From Anopheles merus (lineage: Eukaryota; Arthropoda; Insecta; Diptera; Culicidae), in contig NC_054083.1 in assembly GCF_017562075.2 (NCBI RefSeq), forward strand, positions 7,136,768 through 7,200,767: 64,000 nt of DNA, given 5' to 3'. The translations under genes and the position numbers were made by a program. This document shows positions 25,696-39,700 of this stretch, one piece after another (position 1 is the stretch's first letter; every line of letters begins with the position of its first letter). Under the pieces are notes generated by a model. The model was not told where the DNA came from and did no database searches. It saw only the letters and a program-made list of their open reading frames with translations.

Positions 25696-26190
25696 TGAAC
25701 GCTGCTTTCAGATCTGTATAAATTGCATCGACTTGAGCTCCAATTTGGCTAGTGCAATAGGTTACAAATTCAACCAGGTTCGTGGTAGCCGACTTTTTTG
25801 GCACGAATCCATGTTGATACGGGCTTAGGTAGCTGAGGCATGCATATAGCAGATTTTTGTATATCACTAGTTCGAACACCTTGGCAATAGCACACGAAGA
25901 TGTAATACCCCGGTAGTTGATGGCATCTGTCCTGTCGCCCTTTTTATGAATAGGAACCATCCAAGAATTCCTCGAATGGAAGGCTTTAGTTGCATTAGGG
26001 CTGATAAAACGATCTCACTGTCGATGAAAGGAGTACTCATGTTAATTGCGCCAGCCGGATTGTTGACGAGAGCAGCATCAATGGTATCGGTATCATTCAT
26101 TTTCTCCGATCTCTATCGGTTTTCAACAACTCCTACCACTTGTTTGACTTCAATGCCCGAGTGTTACTTAGACTTAGACATACCATTCTT
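25696..26190 (-). pseudogene. Broken Jockey-like non-LTR reverse transcriptase fragment
   Basis: The minus-strand translation carries the N-terminal half of a non-LTR RT: VPIHKKGDRTDAINYRGIT, then AKVFELVIYKNLL, SPYQHGFVPKKSATTNL and YTDLKAAFNSV, which includes the first catalytic Asp region. A preceding frame (25867-26100) has FIDSEIVLSALMQLKPS, the usual upstream segment, but is shifted relative to it. The rest of the palm (second and third catalytic Asp) is absent, cut off by the GC-rich arm at 25695. Dead copy. Confidence 0.8.
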
Positions 26191-26249
26191 TTTTTGGAAT
26201 AGCTATTCGAGTCGATGCACTTTTGAAGTGGCAACGGACGAAGCTGGGA

Positions 26250-26745
26250 TTATATATCACCTATATACTCACCTATATATAGGTACTCACATACGCCACG
26301 GAGACATGGACATTATCCAAACCAGACGAAACCCTCTTAGCCGCGTTCGAGAGGTAGATGCTCAGAAGGATATTTGGCCCCGTATGTGTGGAAGGACAAT
26401 GGAGGAGTCGCTATAATGACGAGCTATACGAGATATACACTACTCACTATCGTGCGACCTCACTATCGTGCAGCGTATCCAGCTCGCCGGTGGGCTGGCC
26501 ATGTTGTAAGCATGGAAACAGACGACCCAGCACGTAAAGTCTTTTTAGGACATCCACAAGGACAGAGGAGGTGTGGTAGGCCTAAATTGAGGTGGCAGGA
26601 TGGCATGGAGGCGTCCGCCATTAAGGCCGGGATAAAAAATTGGCAGACGAAGGTGCAAGACCGAGAGCAGTTTCGGACACTCCTGAGGCAGGGAAACACC
26701 GCAAAGCGGTTGTAGCGCCGGAGAAGTAAGGAAGTAAGTAAGTAA
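26250..26745 (+). pseudogene. Broken non-LTR retrotransposon C-terminal/3' end with (GTAA)n tail
   Basis: One frame reads YATETWTLSKPDETLLAAFER, then a TAG stop, then MLRRIFGPVCVEGQWRSRYN and DELYEIY. After a shift, a second frame gives RRWAGHVVSMETDDPARKVF, HPQGQRRCGRPKLRWQDGM and EASAIKAGIKNWQTKVQDRE. This is the post-RT region common to insect non-LTR elements. It ends in GGAAGTAAGTAAGTAAGT near 26727-26745, a simple-repeat tail. A stop and a frameshift show it is inactive. Orientation is opposite to the adjacent RT fragment, so these are separate insertions. Confidence 0.8.
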
Positions 26746-26814
26746 GTATTTGAGTCTACCGTAGTCAACAGGAGTTGGAGCCAGAAATTAAATGCCAGAC
26801 CACAATAACATTGC

Positions 26815-26960
26815 ACCGGGCATGTCCGGCCGACTCCGGCCTACTCCGAACGACTCCGAACGACTCCAACTCTGGACAACTCCTACTTCGGACAACTCCT
26901 GATGACTCCGGATGACTTCAGTCGATTCCAGCCGATATCAGACGATTCAAAACGGCTCCG
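26815..26960. repeat. Degenerate CGACTCCGG-type tandem repeat
   Basis: Irregular units of ACTCCGGACGACTCCGAACG type drifting into ATTCCAGCCGAT. The style matches the internal repeats of the elements at 22260-23016 and 36332-36487, but no ends or target duplication were identified. Confidence 0.6.
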
Positions 26961-27317
26961 GATAATGTTGTGCAGACCTACCTTCCGGAATCACATATAT
27001 ATAAATGAACAACTATTCATGATTTGTAGCGCTAACTCATGTTTTTATTTATTTTCGTCACATTTATAATATAGTAGCTCTACTAACAACATCAATGTCC
27101 CGCGTGCAAACGTTACTGTAGTAAAAGGGGTAAAAATAGTATCTTCAATAAAAATACATCATCTTGTGGTATATGCACTATGCTGCCGAACGGTACAATT
27201 CGTTTCGGCCTGTTTCATTATACATAAACATGGATGCAGAAATGATAATGTTACATATCTACATACGCACACACGCGTACACATACACACACGCGCGTAC
27301 AAGCTCTGTGTATTCTT

Positions 27318-27339
27318 TTTATTTGAAAAAAGATTTATT
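27318..27339 (-). terminator. Candidate TrpA1 polyadenylation signals
   Basis: Two AATAAA hexamers on the minus strand (27318-27323 and 27334-27339), about 120-140 bp beyond the TrpA1 stop codon. Confidence 0.5.
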
Positions 27340-27459
27340 TATTTATTTGTTTGAAATGAAACGATTATGAAAACCGCCCAGTTAGGTTCATATTCATTGC
27401 GGTCAAGATGTATCAGCAGATGAACGAAAAATTGACTATGAACTTCACTGTAGATGCGT

Positions 27460-27656
27460 TTACTTGCCAATGGATTTGTTGAAGCTGAGGGTGGCACCTA
27501 GTTTCTTGCGTATTCTCGGCGATGACCAGCGCGATGATCGAGTCCCGGTCAATAGCCCGCTGGACGCCTTCAGATCGCTTGTCGAGACACCTTCATCGAC
27601 GTCATCTGCTTCGGTTTTTATCTCCATTTTCTGAGTAGTGAGTCAATACAATCGAT

Positions 27657-27725
<69 letters not shown>

Positions 27726-27742
27726 TAGAGAGAGAAAGAGGG

Positions 27743-27778
<36 letters not shown>

Positions 27779-30700
27779 GGTGTTATGCTCTAGTACACAT
27801 ACATTAACGTCAATCGCATTACGTACCTGTACGATCAACCGAAGCAATTGATGTTGTGCATCCAGGGCTGTACCAATGTCACGCAGTTTTCGTTTCTGCT
27901 TCTCCAACTCAACCGCTACGTAGTCTTCCGTGTTTTCCAGTACATAATCGATACCACCTATATAAATGGCGATATATCATTGCCGGCTACTAGTACAGCG
28001 TGATGTCGCGCTGGTAAAGCTAATACGGTACCTTTGTAATCATCCGTGAAAGGATTGCAGAACCACTTACGCAGGACGGAATCGAGGAAGCCAAGTTTAC
28101 ACTTTTTCTCGTTCGGATACTCAATCAGCTCCATTTTGTCAACCATCTCGAGCCACATCTGGGGCAGTTTGCGTTCCAGCTCCGTGTGCAGTACCACCTG
28201 CATGGCAAGCCGCTTGAGTTGGGCATTGCGGCGAACCGATTCGATGTCACCGACCGCCAAACCGATCAGCAGATTCATCAACAGAATCGGCATAAGGATC
28301 ATGAACAAACCTGCGCAACAAAAATTGCATTAGCCCGTGTACGTCTGCACACTTGCCTGCGTCGTACACATCACTTACAAAGTATAACAAACGAAGGGAA
28401 AGGAAAGGGTAGATCTCCCACGTGGTACGGTTGCACGTACGTGCCGACGAAATCCATCTCGCCCAGCATCATCGAAAAGGTCCGCACCAGAGACATAGGT
28501 ATCGATGAGAAGGACAGATGATTCACTTGAGGCTCAGACACCTGAACAGTTTAAAGGGACGCTTTAATTACAATCGCACGTACCGAATAGCTGCCAACGG
28601 TACGTACCTTCGACAGCAAAATGTAAAACGCCAACCCAAATGCGATGATCAAAATGCTGAACACAATCAGGACCTTGATAAGCGTTTGAAGGATTTCCAG
28701 AAACATGACAACGTATATACCAATCTAAAAACAAACAAACATACAAAACCGGGACAAAGAAGAAGGAAAAAATTAATAACCGTTCCGTTGCTGCTGCCGT
28801 GGTGTGTAGAATGGTGAAGGAATGTTTGAAGCTATCGTTTCCTTCGATAAATACCGTCCGAAAGCCATTTGCCTTTATTACATTTCACTTTCACAAATAC
28901 TTCCTTCGCATGGCTGTGAGGAACACACATACCACTGATTGGTGAGAATGTAGCGAAACACGCCGCAAAAAAAAAACGCACATTTGTGCAAAACAAGTCT
29001 ATGAACTGTGTAGGAAAAGTTATACCAAATACTGGTCTGAATTGATGGCCTATTAGTTTATAAGTGGTTTTAATGAAAACAGATAATTGAATAGTTTTTT
29101 TTTTTCGTTCGTCAAACAATTGAAACACGTAAAATATGTGTATATCATACCTAGATATTTTGTAGTTCATAACAATACAAAATATTCATTTTCCACAATG
29201 ATAATACAGAAGAAACACTTGCACAGCAAGAAATAACCAACATTTTTAACAGACAAATAAATTAATACCTGTCCAATGTAATGCTTTAACTGTTTTAAGA
29301 CTTTAAAGCATGTTACTGTACTAATCCATGTATCCTTTCAAAAATCGTTATTTGGTATAAAATTGGTATAAAGAACGGGCAAAGATAGCATGTATTCATG
29401 TGTACGTACAAGTGTTTTCTTTTCAGTATTAGCTTCTGCACGATACCGTAAATTGGGTGCACCAGGATAATCTATAATAGAGAAAAATGTAAAGAATCTC
29501 CCAAACGTATCCCTTTCAGTGTAGCTCTTGCTATATAACGATGCTTCGCGTCAATGTTTCCAAATCGGTTGCCACGAACGGAACGGTCCTAGCGTACACG
29601 TGTTTATGTCATGCTCATTGGTTCTATGTTGCTTTATAGTGATTTCAGTGTAGGTTTGATGTTGGAGCCACTTTAACTGTACGGATTGATTGAAAACATT
29701 CCTTTGATGGCACACACTGCTAGTAAGCAGTGGAGCAAAAACACCAAACCTCAAATGTGAAAATGTTGTCAACGATTTAGGAATGATATTAAGAACCATA
29801 CATCGAACGTGTTTACACATGGACACCAAGTGATCTCAAAGTGATTGACGAATAAACGTTAAAAGATACCCCGAAATGGCTTACCTGGTCAAATCGTTGG
29901 AGAAACAACAGCAAATTGAACCATGACAGAAAGACAGTTATTGAAGCCGCCGAATAGTTGATACTGAAGCACATCCCACTAGAAAACATGGGCCAAATCA
30001 TAATCAGTGCCGACGTATACAGTATCCACGAGATGAAGTTGTTCGGCTCGAGTAAGTAGTGCCACTTTTGTTGGTAAACCTGCACCAGCTCACGCAAAGC
30101 ATTGACGACAATATAGATAATTATACCGATCCCGGAGACAAGCGTCGTGGTTGTGACTTCCATCTGTTCCTCAATCGTAGGTGGTGCTACGGAGGAGGTC
30201 ACATTAGCCACGGTACCCGAATTGTATCCCTTCGAACGGGCTATTGTTGAGCGGAGTGCCAGTATATGTTGCCCACTGTCCACCGGTGTACCTGCTGCTT
30301 GTGTGTGCTGCAAAGCATGTGAGATGAATTTTTAATAAGTCTTAAACAGCAACCTTCCTCGAAACTGGCTCAGTTTCTCAGTTTCCGTTTCCCGGTTTCT
30401 TACATTTCCATCCGTATGCCCGATAGGAGTTGCGTTGCGCATCAGCTGGGACGTGAACAGTGTCACGAAAAACAGAAACACACTGTAGAACAGCAAGTTG
30501 GCCAGGTGAAAGTATTTGCCGTAGGAGTTCCACTTCATTTGCAAGTACTTTTGACTGAGGGGATGGGCCAGCAGCTCCACCCGTCCGTGTGCTACCATGG
30601 CCTGGAGAGCGGTGGTGTGAAGATTGCGGCAGACGCAAAAAGATCGTCATGCGGCAAGGTAATATCAACAGGAAGTGGCGTGAATAAAAGATTAATTAAA

Positions 30701-33700
30701 TTACTTTCCAGCACGAACTGATGAGGTTTTGAAAGCCACCAATATTACGGAGACACTGACTGTGCAAACAGCAAACACGAACAATGCACTACAAATAAAG
30801 GCACGTAAACTGTGAGAAGCTGAACGGAACGTTCGAGGTGGATAAACTAGAACGGTAGTTCGTTGCAGACAAAATCCTGTGCTAAGGTTAATGCCTGTGT
30901 CATCGCATCTCAAAAGTTTGATACACTTCAGTTTTACTTTGATCGCGTTTCCCTTACCTTAAATAGATCGGATAGATCGATGATCTGGAATGTAGGTCGA
31001 TGAGTAGGAACGTGTCTTTATCTTGAAACAATATTCTTTTCCTTGCAAATATCTGCTCCAAATTAATGATTTGTTATTTTATATATGATAGTTGAATGTT
31101 TTATTCGTAATAATTCATGTATTTTTCTACGTTATTATGTTTTAACTAAGTTTTGGAATGTTCCTACTTATCGTCGAATCGTTGAACTCTCAAGAGAGAC
31201 GTTTTGAATAAAGTCATAGCACGCATACAAACATCTAAACAAAGGTAAAGCATCTTGACATTTGTTAATGGCATGAGCCATCCGTTGATGCAGAAATTTA
31301 AAAGAAAACATTTAAAACATTTCATGGAAGCCTAAAGCACACACAAAAAATCCCTTACCAAAGGTTTGGCCTAAAACTAAAACCCTCTTTAATACTGGCC
31401 TTGATACACATAGAGGAACGACATTCATTCATTACCTTTAAGCGAAAAATAACTCACATTAACAACATGCAAAGGTTGTGGGCGCCATTTGGGATCGTTC
31501 AAAGTTTTCCGCATTTCTGCAATGCCCTCTTGCGACTTTTGGTACGCGTGAAATGAATATTTGATCTAAAGTGAATTAAATAAAAATGAACAAATCATTT
31601 ACTCTCAATTTAACAAACGACAAATAACACACTCTTGCTTATTCCGAACATCATAACAATTTGTAGTTTAGGCTAAAGATCATAAGTGTTAATCATTCCA
31701 AGCTTCGTACACATTTTCAACGCATAATGCTTCTTTTTTTCTTCGCACAATAGTGTCATTCAAAACGATCATGACGTTACAACGATAAACGCATACAAAA
31801 TGCATACAGTCAGCAAGGCAGACGAAAGAGCCGAGGATGATTGAGCGGGAACGGCTGACAAATGGTGCGTAATTGCTAACTTCGCTGTGCCATGCAACAC
31901 AAAGCGTTCGCTGTACTGTTAATTCCGAAGTTGATGGCATGTGACAAGCTAGCCAGGCCAATGAGGGCAAGCATAATGGTATAATGACTGAAATTTTGCA
32001 AAATATCATGCAGATCCTGATCCAGGCAAACCATGCAAAAGCACAGCGTGCCAAGGTTAGTAGCCGCTTACATTCAACGCGGGAAGCGGAATCGGTTTCG
32101 ATATCTGCACGGCTTCTCCGGTGCGAGCGTCCATTTGCGCGTACAGTGCTGGACACTGCAGACAGCTAAACGAGTATCGAATCTGTTTGTGGGAAGGGTT
32201 TTATTAGAACGCTTGCAACACAGCTGGTGGCACATTATTTAGACCATTTCCCGTGTGCCCGTGTCCGTGAGCCACGTGCAGGAGCGTGTTTGCTGAAAAG
32301 AAATTAATTAACCAACTGGAGTGGTCGTATCCTACTTACGTAGAAGCTTTTCGAATCCTTCTTGCAGTTAGCCTTGGTGATGCAATTGTCCTGTACGGCT
32401 TCAAAAACACGCGGCATCGAAGCGATCAGTGCGAGCGTTACACACGGATGTTTGTCCGATTTGAGTGCCATCACCTCGCTGGAACGCTCCTCATGGGTTG
32501 CCATAGCCAGGGCCGCTTCGGGATACTTGTAATAAATCGCATAATCGATAGCGCTCATGTCCATGTAATTGTGTAGCAGTTTGCAGCCAAGACTTAGCAG
32601 TAGTATCACCGCATTTGGTTTATTCTCCATCGTCGCCAAATGCAGCGCTGTATTCTAAGTAGAATAGTGATAGAGATCAACCTTCATGTTGAGTAGGCCT
32701 GAACGCCTTTGTTTTATCAGATTTTGAATCTCGTGAATTGCATACATCGATTGTGTTTAACCAAACAAAATATAAAGCAAACATGTAAGGGTAGGCCAAA
32801 GCCCGTCATCTTCGCATACCCATCCTACTTACCCCATCTTTGTCGACCTGATCCAACAGGTGCGAATGGACGGAATGCAGCAGCTCGATCGTCTGCCTGT
32901 AACCAGACATTGCAGCCAGATGAAGTGGATTGCGTCCATTGTGGTCCCGGTGCAGCAATGCTCCTCGGTTCAGCAAAAGCTGGACGACCCTTGTGTGACC
33001 CTGCTGCGACGCAATATGCAACGGGGTGAGTCCTTCGCCATCGCTTTCGTTGATGATGAACGTCCCCTTTTCGGAGTCGAGCAGCTGGCGTACGGTGTTG
33101 TATCGTCCGTAGCGCGCTGCAAAGTGCAGTGGGCTCTCGTTGTTATTGTTCTTAAGATTAATGCACGCTCCTAGCCGGATCAGGTTCTCCAGCGACCGTA
33201 TGTGGCCTTCGCGGCTAGCGTAGTGCAGCGGCGAACAACCGGCGTCGTCCTTCTCGTTCAGCAGCTGCAACAAATAAATCTCGGACTGTGTGCGACAAAC
33301 CTCTTTCGCAAACTCGTCCAAACACCCACCGTTCATAATGACCAGATGTAAGACGTTCCGTGAGTTGGCGTCCTTTAGGCTAATGTTTGCGCCCAGCCTA
33401 ATCAAGGCCATCACGGTGCGCCAGCCGCCGCGTGACGAGGACAGCAGCAAGGGTGAGCGCTTCTCCTTATCCATCGCATTGATATCGGCACCCTCCTTCA
33501 CCAGATACTCAACAATTTCCGGATGGTCAAACATGGCGGCACAGTGTAACGGAGTCATCTTCTGGATGTCGGTGCAGTTCAAACTGATACGCTTCTCGAG
33601 TGGTTGCATACGAAACATGAGCTTCACTATCTCGATCGCCCCTTGGGCAGCCGCCAGATGAACTGGCGTTGAGAGGTCGTGCTGTTGCGTCGAAATTTTT

Positions 33701-36700
33701 GCACCAGATTTAAGACACAGCTCCACCGCCTTAATGTCGCCACCGTGCACGGCCGAATGTAGCGGGACGTTGCCTTCCGAGTCGTAGAAGGAAATCATCT
33801 CCTCCCTGGTACAACCCTTCGATTCACCCCACTGGAAGAAGACCTCCATCGTTTTGGAGCTGGCGTTTTTAGCGGCCTCGTGTATTGGGTAGTATCCGTT
33901 GTTGCAGGGTTTCCTTGGACACGCTCCAAACTCGGATATCTACATGCGTAAATGTCATCAAGCAGAAAGGCAATACGTTTAAGGTGCAATAAAAACAACC
34001 TTCGCAACAAGAACACGAGAGCTCTTACCAATATTCTAGCACACTCTTCGTTGTCGTAAATGGCTGCCAAATGCAAGGCCGTTCTACCATGTTCTCCGCC
34101 CTGCTGTATGTCGATTACTTCTCGATATTTACCCATCACCTGCAGAGCGTGCACTTTGTTCTGCTCAGTAGCAAGATGCACTGGAGCGAGCTTCTTTTCG
34201 TTCAGCACATTCGTTGCCACCGGACTGTCGAGTATTAGGCAATGAGATAGTGGATCACGATTTTGATGTAATAGTGTTAATCATAATCAAGTTGGCCTGA
34301 TTATACTTGATGTAGCTTAAATTTGTTGTATGACAAAACTGGTCTTATAAATTAAATTGGCAACTTTCTTGGTACTTTACAAAGGACTATGTGACTTGAA
34401 GAAACTATAAAATTCTTAGTACCATTAATGGAAATAAAGACATTTTCTTTGTCGTCATTCTCGGAAAAAGGGAATGACTTAAAGATAACTTTTTTATGTT
34501 TTATACCATTAAAGCAAAACGAATACAAAATATATAAATTTACAAAGCATATGATCACAAATATACTAGTAAAAACAATAGTAATTTTTTAATGATATTC
34601 AAAGATTGCAAAGCATCGGTATGATTTCATCCATTTTCATATTTAAGATAATGAAGTTTCATCCTTCGCACGCAAGCAGTGTCGACATATGGCTCTGATT
34701 GAGGAGCGTTTGCTTTGGCTAGCATAATAACATAGTTGCAAATTACATAGCTAAATTGCAAAGATTTCAATCCTATGATTAATACTTCAATAAATAATAG
34801 ATAAATAAGGCAGTCGACGCCATCGTTTACATCCAATTTAGCGCCAAACAGCCATATAAAAGATAACTTGGATAATCAACAATTGCCCGAATCTCACTTG
34901 TAAAATCAGTAATGTAATTTAATGTTCTGTAAACCGGTTTTGCTTGCTTAAGCGAATAGATTCTCTTATAGCAAAAGTAGTTTTGATTTTCATCAATTTT
35001 CTTTGCGAACAATATGTTAGAATAGAAACAAAAGGACTAAGAATTTAATTATTGTTCTTAAATCATAAGTAATTAATAGCTCCACAGATACTGTACATTA
35101 ATGTTTGAATGAGCTGTGCAATTTCCATGCACTGTTGAATAAAATTTAGAAATGTAAGGCTGGTTTATGTGATGCATCCTAAACGACAAACTTTCAACCG
35201 AAAATTAAAATTCCATAACAAAACAATGCATCGCTCATTTCAAAGGCCAGAACGCGCTCTTATCGCTCCAAACGTGTGCAAGCAGCTGAGAGATTAAGCA
35301 TAGCTATATTATATACTTACATTTTCAACAGAAATTCCAGTGCATCCAACGAATCGTTTTCGACTGCTGTATGAAGCGGTGTGTTTCCAACCATGTCCTG
35401 TGCATTCAAGTTTCCGCCTTGGCCATGTATGAAGGTAAGGATGTTAACTCGATTCCGTGCCGCCGCCTGATGGGCAGCCGTGCGGCCCTTGCTATCCTTC
35501 ACCGAAAGTCGGTTATTGTCCCCTTCATACAGGCGTATGAATTCCTCTAGATTACCGGCTTCTGCCGCCTGTTCAAAGTTTCGTAGAAATATTATTTAGA
35601 AAATATTCCACTCTCTGGTTGCAACTCCACTCTCCACTCTCTTGTGTGGTACCCAATTTGATTTAATATAACACAATTACGAGATTTATGCACAATATTC
35701 AACAATTATTATTATGTGTGTTGATACAGTGAAGCTGCATCTAAAATACTAATGGAATTTAGTTGATAGTAAACAACTTTTATTTTTTCAAAGAAACAAT
35801 TACATCCAGCAATCAAATTTCAATTGAATAAACAGAGCTAAATCTGTTGAATTTGCCACAAAACTTTCTTTAACTTCACCAACGCTATCACATATCTAAC
35901 CCACAACATACTACCCTTTCAACACGTAAAATATAAATAAGTCTTATCGCTTCAATGGACTGACCCTCAGAAAGGAGAACGAACTACGTAAGGTGTTTTT
36001 CATTGTATCAATCCAGCAAAGTTTCACCCTCGGTGTTTCGGTGTACGGTGCAGTTTTGTGCTTCTTTTCGTATTTTTCACCCATGCTTCACTTGGTCGAC
36101 CGACGTTCATCAACTGAGCGCTTCAATAGTGGCGTTCTATATATCACTCCAACGAATAAACTAACATTATATGGATGACATCTTTCATGTGTTAATGATA
36201 AAAGTAGATGTCACTTCGCGTTTGCTGTGTTGCGATAAAGCTACCTTCCACCCAATGCTTTTTCGGGAGAAAGTATAACCCTTTCCAGAATACATTTTAT
36301 TGAATGTTTACTTTGTCCAAGGAATGCCAACTAGTGATGGGCAGAACGGCCCCGAAGCCGGAACCGGCTCCGACCGGCTGCAGATATTTTCGAAGCCGGC
36401 TCCGAAGCCGTTGGTGCGGAGCCGCCTCCGGAGCAGTAAAAGAGCCGGTTTCGGAGCCGTTGGTGCGCTCCGAAGCGCTCATCACTAATGCCACCATTGG
36501 TAACAAAGCAACACATTATCAAACTGTTCGTGTGTCTATAGATGTGCCAAACCTATCGCTATGTTGTACGCTGCTGTCATCGATGGAAATGCTCGGCGAT
36601 TTAATTCCTAAATCGAACCAGGCGTGAAGTGATGCGTGCCTATCGGTAGGATCGCCAATGCAAACACGACAGTCAGATGGTCGGAGGAGTCGTGTATTGA

Positions 36701-39700
36701 TTGTATGATAATTGAACTGTATTGAGTGATAAGCACGGAAAGTCAATCGATTTCATCATCAAGCATTGGAAGCAAAACAACCATTATGAAACGAATCATC
36801 CTGGTACGGAACATTTCTACCAGTAATTTCAACCAAATCTTCAAATCAAAGACGTTGTTTACGTTCCGCTTGACGAGCATAAGAAATTACATCGTACCAG
36901 GCGTCTCCATTGCAACCACGGTATACACTCACACGGTGCGATGATTTAACTTTTCATTCGTATGATTTTACAAATAAAAGTGCATGTGTAGTCAAAATCT
37001 GCATTTAATTCACATCTGCTTTGCTTAACTACACTCACAACCAATACCATTCGATAGTAACCTGCAATACTTCCTCCGCATTAATGCGTGCGCTTCCTTG
37101 AAGGCGCAGTACTCGGCTCCAGTTGACGGGTATTTTCAATGGTGTTGCGATCGTGAACCCGTTCCGTTGTGCACAGTTGCGCCACATATGTCGTAGAGAT
37201 TTGCGTGTATACATAGCAACAGATAACATCAGATTAGCTGCACTTGAAGTGTAGTATAGGATGATGGGTTCAATTACTCGCTGAAACCTACAGTGATTCC
37301 GGTGAGCACTTGAACAAGGATACACTGAAGCACTAGAGCTCTAAGTAAGCTGTGTTGATAGATGAAGGATTTTTTAGATCACAGCTCCACATGCAGACGA
37401 CGTTAATATTTGTAAATCTGGAATAAATTGGCTCTGGGTATAATGGTACTGTATAGATCGAGCACCACGCGTGTTCAAACAAAACTCTTTTTAATGTTTT
37501 AAGTTATGTGCAACGTTTCGTTGTACTGCGTTACTGTTGTAATTCGTTGATTTGTGAAACATCTTATGTTACTTATGTAAGCTTAAAGTATGTTTTGTTT
37601 TAAAGTATTATTTTTATCTAAGTTTTGACACTGAGTACCTATTCTATTAAGATTACTAAGATTAAGTACTATTAAGATTAGAGTCACAACAAACTAACAC
37701 AATTTCACCGAATTAAGTTAGTCGTAGGTAAGAGATAAGGCCGTTTAAATCCGGTTCGTTTGCCGGATAGACTATCGCACCGCCTCTAGTTAAGTACTTA
37801 TCACCGCTGCTATTTTTACTTTACGCCAATTATTGAGGTTTTTTATTCTCTTGAAAGCTGTAATTAACTTATTGCTATTGCTGTAAATCGTAAGCGACCA
37901 TTATGTTACATGTTTGGTAATTGATCTATCTTCTATTTGCTATACCTACGAGCAAAGTTGTAACTTAACATCGCCAAATTTCCTGTATCCGTCAATCTAA
38001 TTCATCAAGCTCAATTAACGAATTGTCATTTACTATACGAAGCTGTGATCAAACTTTCCGGATAGTGACAAGTAAATAAATCAATCTAAAAAGACTGAAT
38101 TAAAAGTAAGGTTCACATTATCAAAGTTTCAATAACAGTTGATAATAGAAAAACATGATAAGACTAGCAAAGATGTTTTTAGGAAAATGTTTTAAACACT
38201 TTGAAACTATTTATTATGTTTCGAAGCAAATTGTACAGTTCCTTTATTTACACTTAGCTATATAAAATTAAAAAATAAATTATTTTGAAATAATCATGAA
38301 ATTCCAATCGATATGAAATAAATAAATAAAAAAGTGAGAAAATGAAATGATAAATTGTGAAAAAGGACTATGCATTATTAAATCTCCTTAAATTCTTTTT
38401 ATTTCGAGATTTTCTAAAACACAAAACTTCCTGAATTGTACTTCTTGCATTCAAAATTATTGAATTCGTAGAATTCGTAACGCAAAGAAAAACGCACTTT
38501 TTATTTTATTCCGTATATTAGATTGTAGGGATTATGGATGAGAGTCGTAAAAGTTCATCGCAAGTGAACAACTGCTAATTTTTATTGCCCCATTTCGCTT
38601 GATTTTAGCTGGTTCATTTCAGTACAAAGCACGAAGTTTATTACTTTCATTTCAAACACAGGACATATATCACAACATAACACTTCCATTGAAAATGTTG
38701 CTATTTGCCACTACTGCCACACTGAATAAGATGTGCGGTGGTTTGATCCTTTAAGTAGTGAACCGTTACACTCGAATGGTTCCGAATTTTCACTTTCTTA
38801 TCAAACACATCGACTAAGATCGCGGACAACACTAGACTGAGGCCACACCACCTAGCGAATAGGTGTTTTATAGGACCCGACGTCTTTCCACAAGGATTAC
38901 CAAGGATGCTGAGAGAGCCAAGTAAACAGAGAGCGACCAATAAGGCATGCCTCCGTACATCCATTCAAAAAAAGTAGCAGCTTTGTAAAAGCACGAGAAA
39001 CGAATGAAGCTCGAGAGTAAAATTCTCGTTGCTATCAATCAAAGAGTATCCTTTGCCATTGCTTGTAGTTAAAATCGGAGAGCACTGATGATGCACCTGA
39101 AACGTTCGTACCGACGAACGCTGCACGAAGTATCGTAGGTAGATCGTACGAAATGGTTCCTAGGTATAGAATCAACCATTCGGAAACATTGGAATGGCAT
39201 TGAATCGTTTCACTGCGGGAAAGCCATCAGAACAGATATGGTATGAAATTAAATTTCGAGAGGGGAAAAAGTAAAAAGTACTGCACTTTAGTCCCGGAGG
39301 AAGTGGACTGCCTAGCATGCGTGATACATTTTTTTAAATTTACTTCTGGGAATATACTGACCCTACTCAACGGTAAGGACCTTATGTAAAGCATTTTAAG
39401 CAATCCAAGCAAGCAATCCAGCAATCCATTAGCTTCACGCGATCGGTTGAAGTTTGAACGAGTTTTAACACAGGGGAACACGATTAAAAATGAAACATGT
39501 TCAATTTGACCTTTACATAAAACTGAAGCAAATGGATTAATATAATTTAAATGTGCACCGGTTCCAATTTACCATGATTCACTTATGCAAACAAAGTATG
39601 GAACGATACGCAAGCATTGGAAATGGGAGTTGTTACTTGAGTACATTTAGCAAGGCATTTTAACATCTTACTCACCCTTAGAATCCGGTATGGGCTATCG

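Noticed and set aside
32860..33661. Plus-strand frames across the ankyrin region
   Set aside because: Antisense shadows of the 1107-bp TrpA1 ankyrin exon.
38701..38964. Minus-strand frame with a signal-peptide-like start as another TrpA1 first exon
   Set aside because: No donor in suitable phase, no similarity to TRPA1 N termini, and two better first exons exist.
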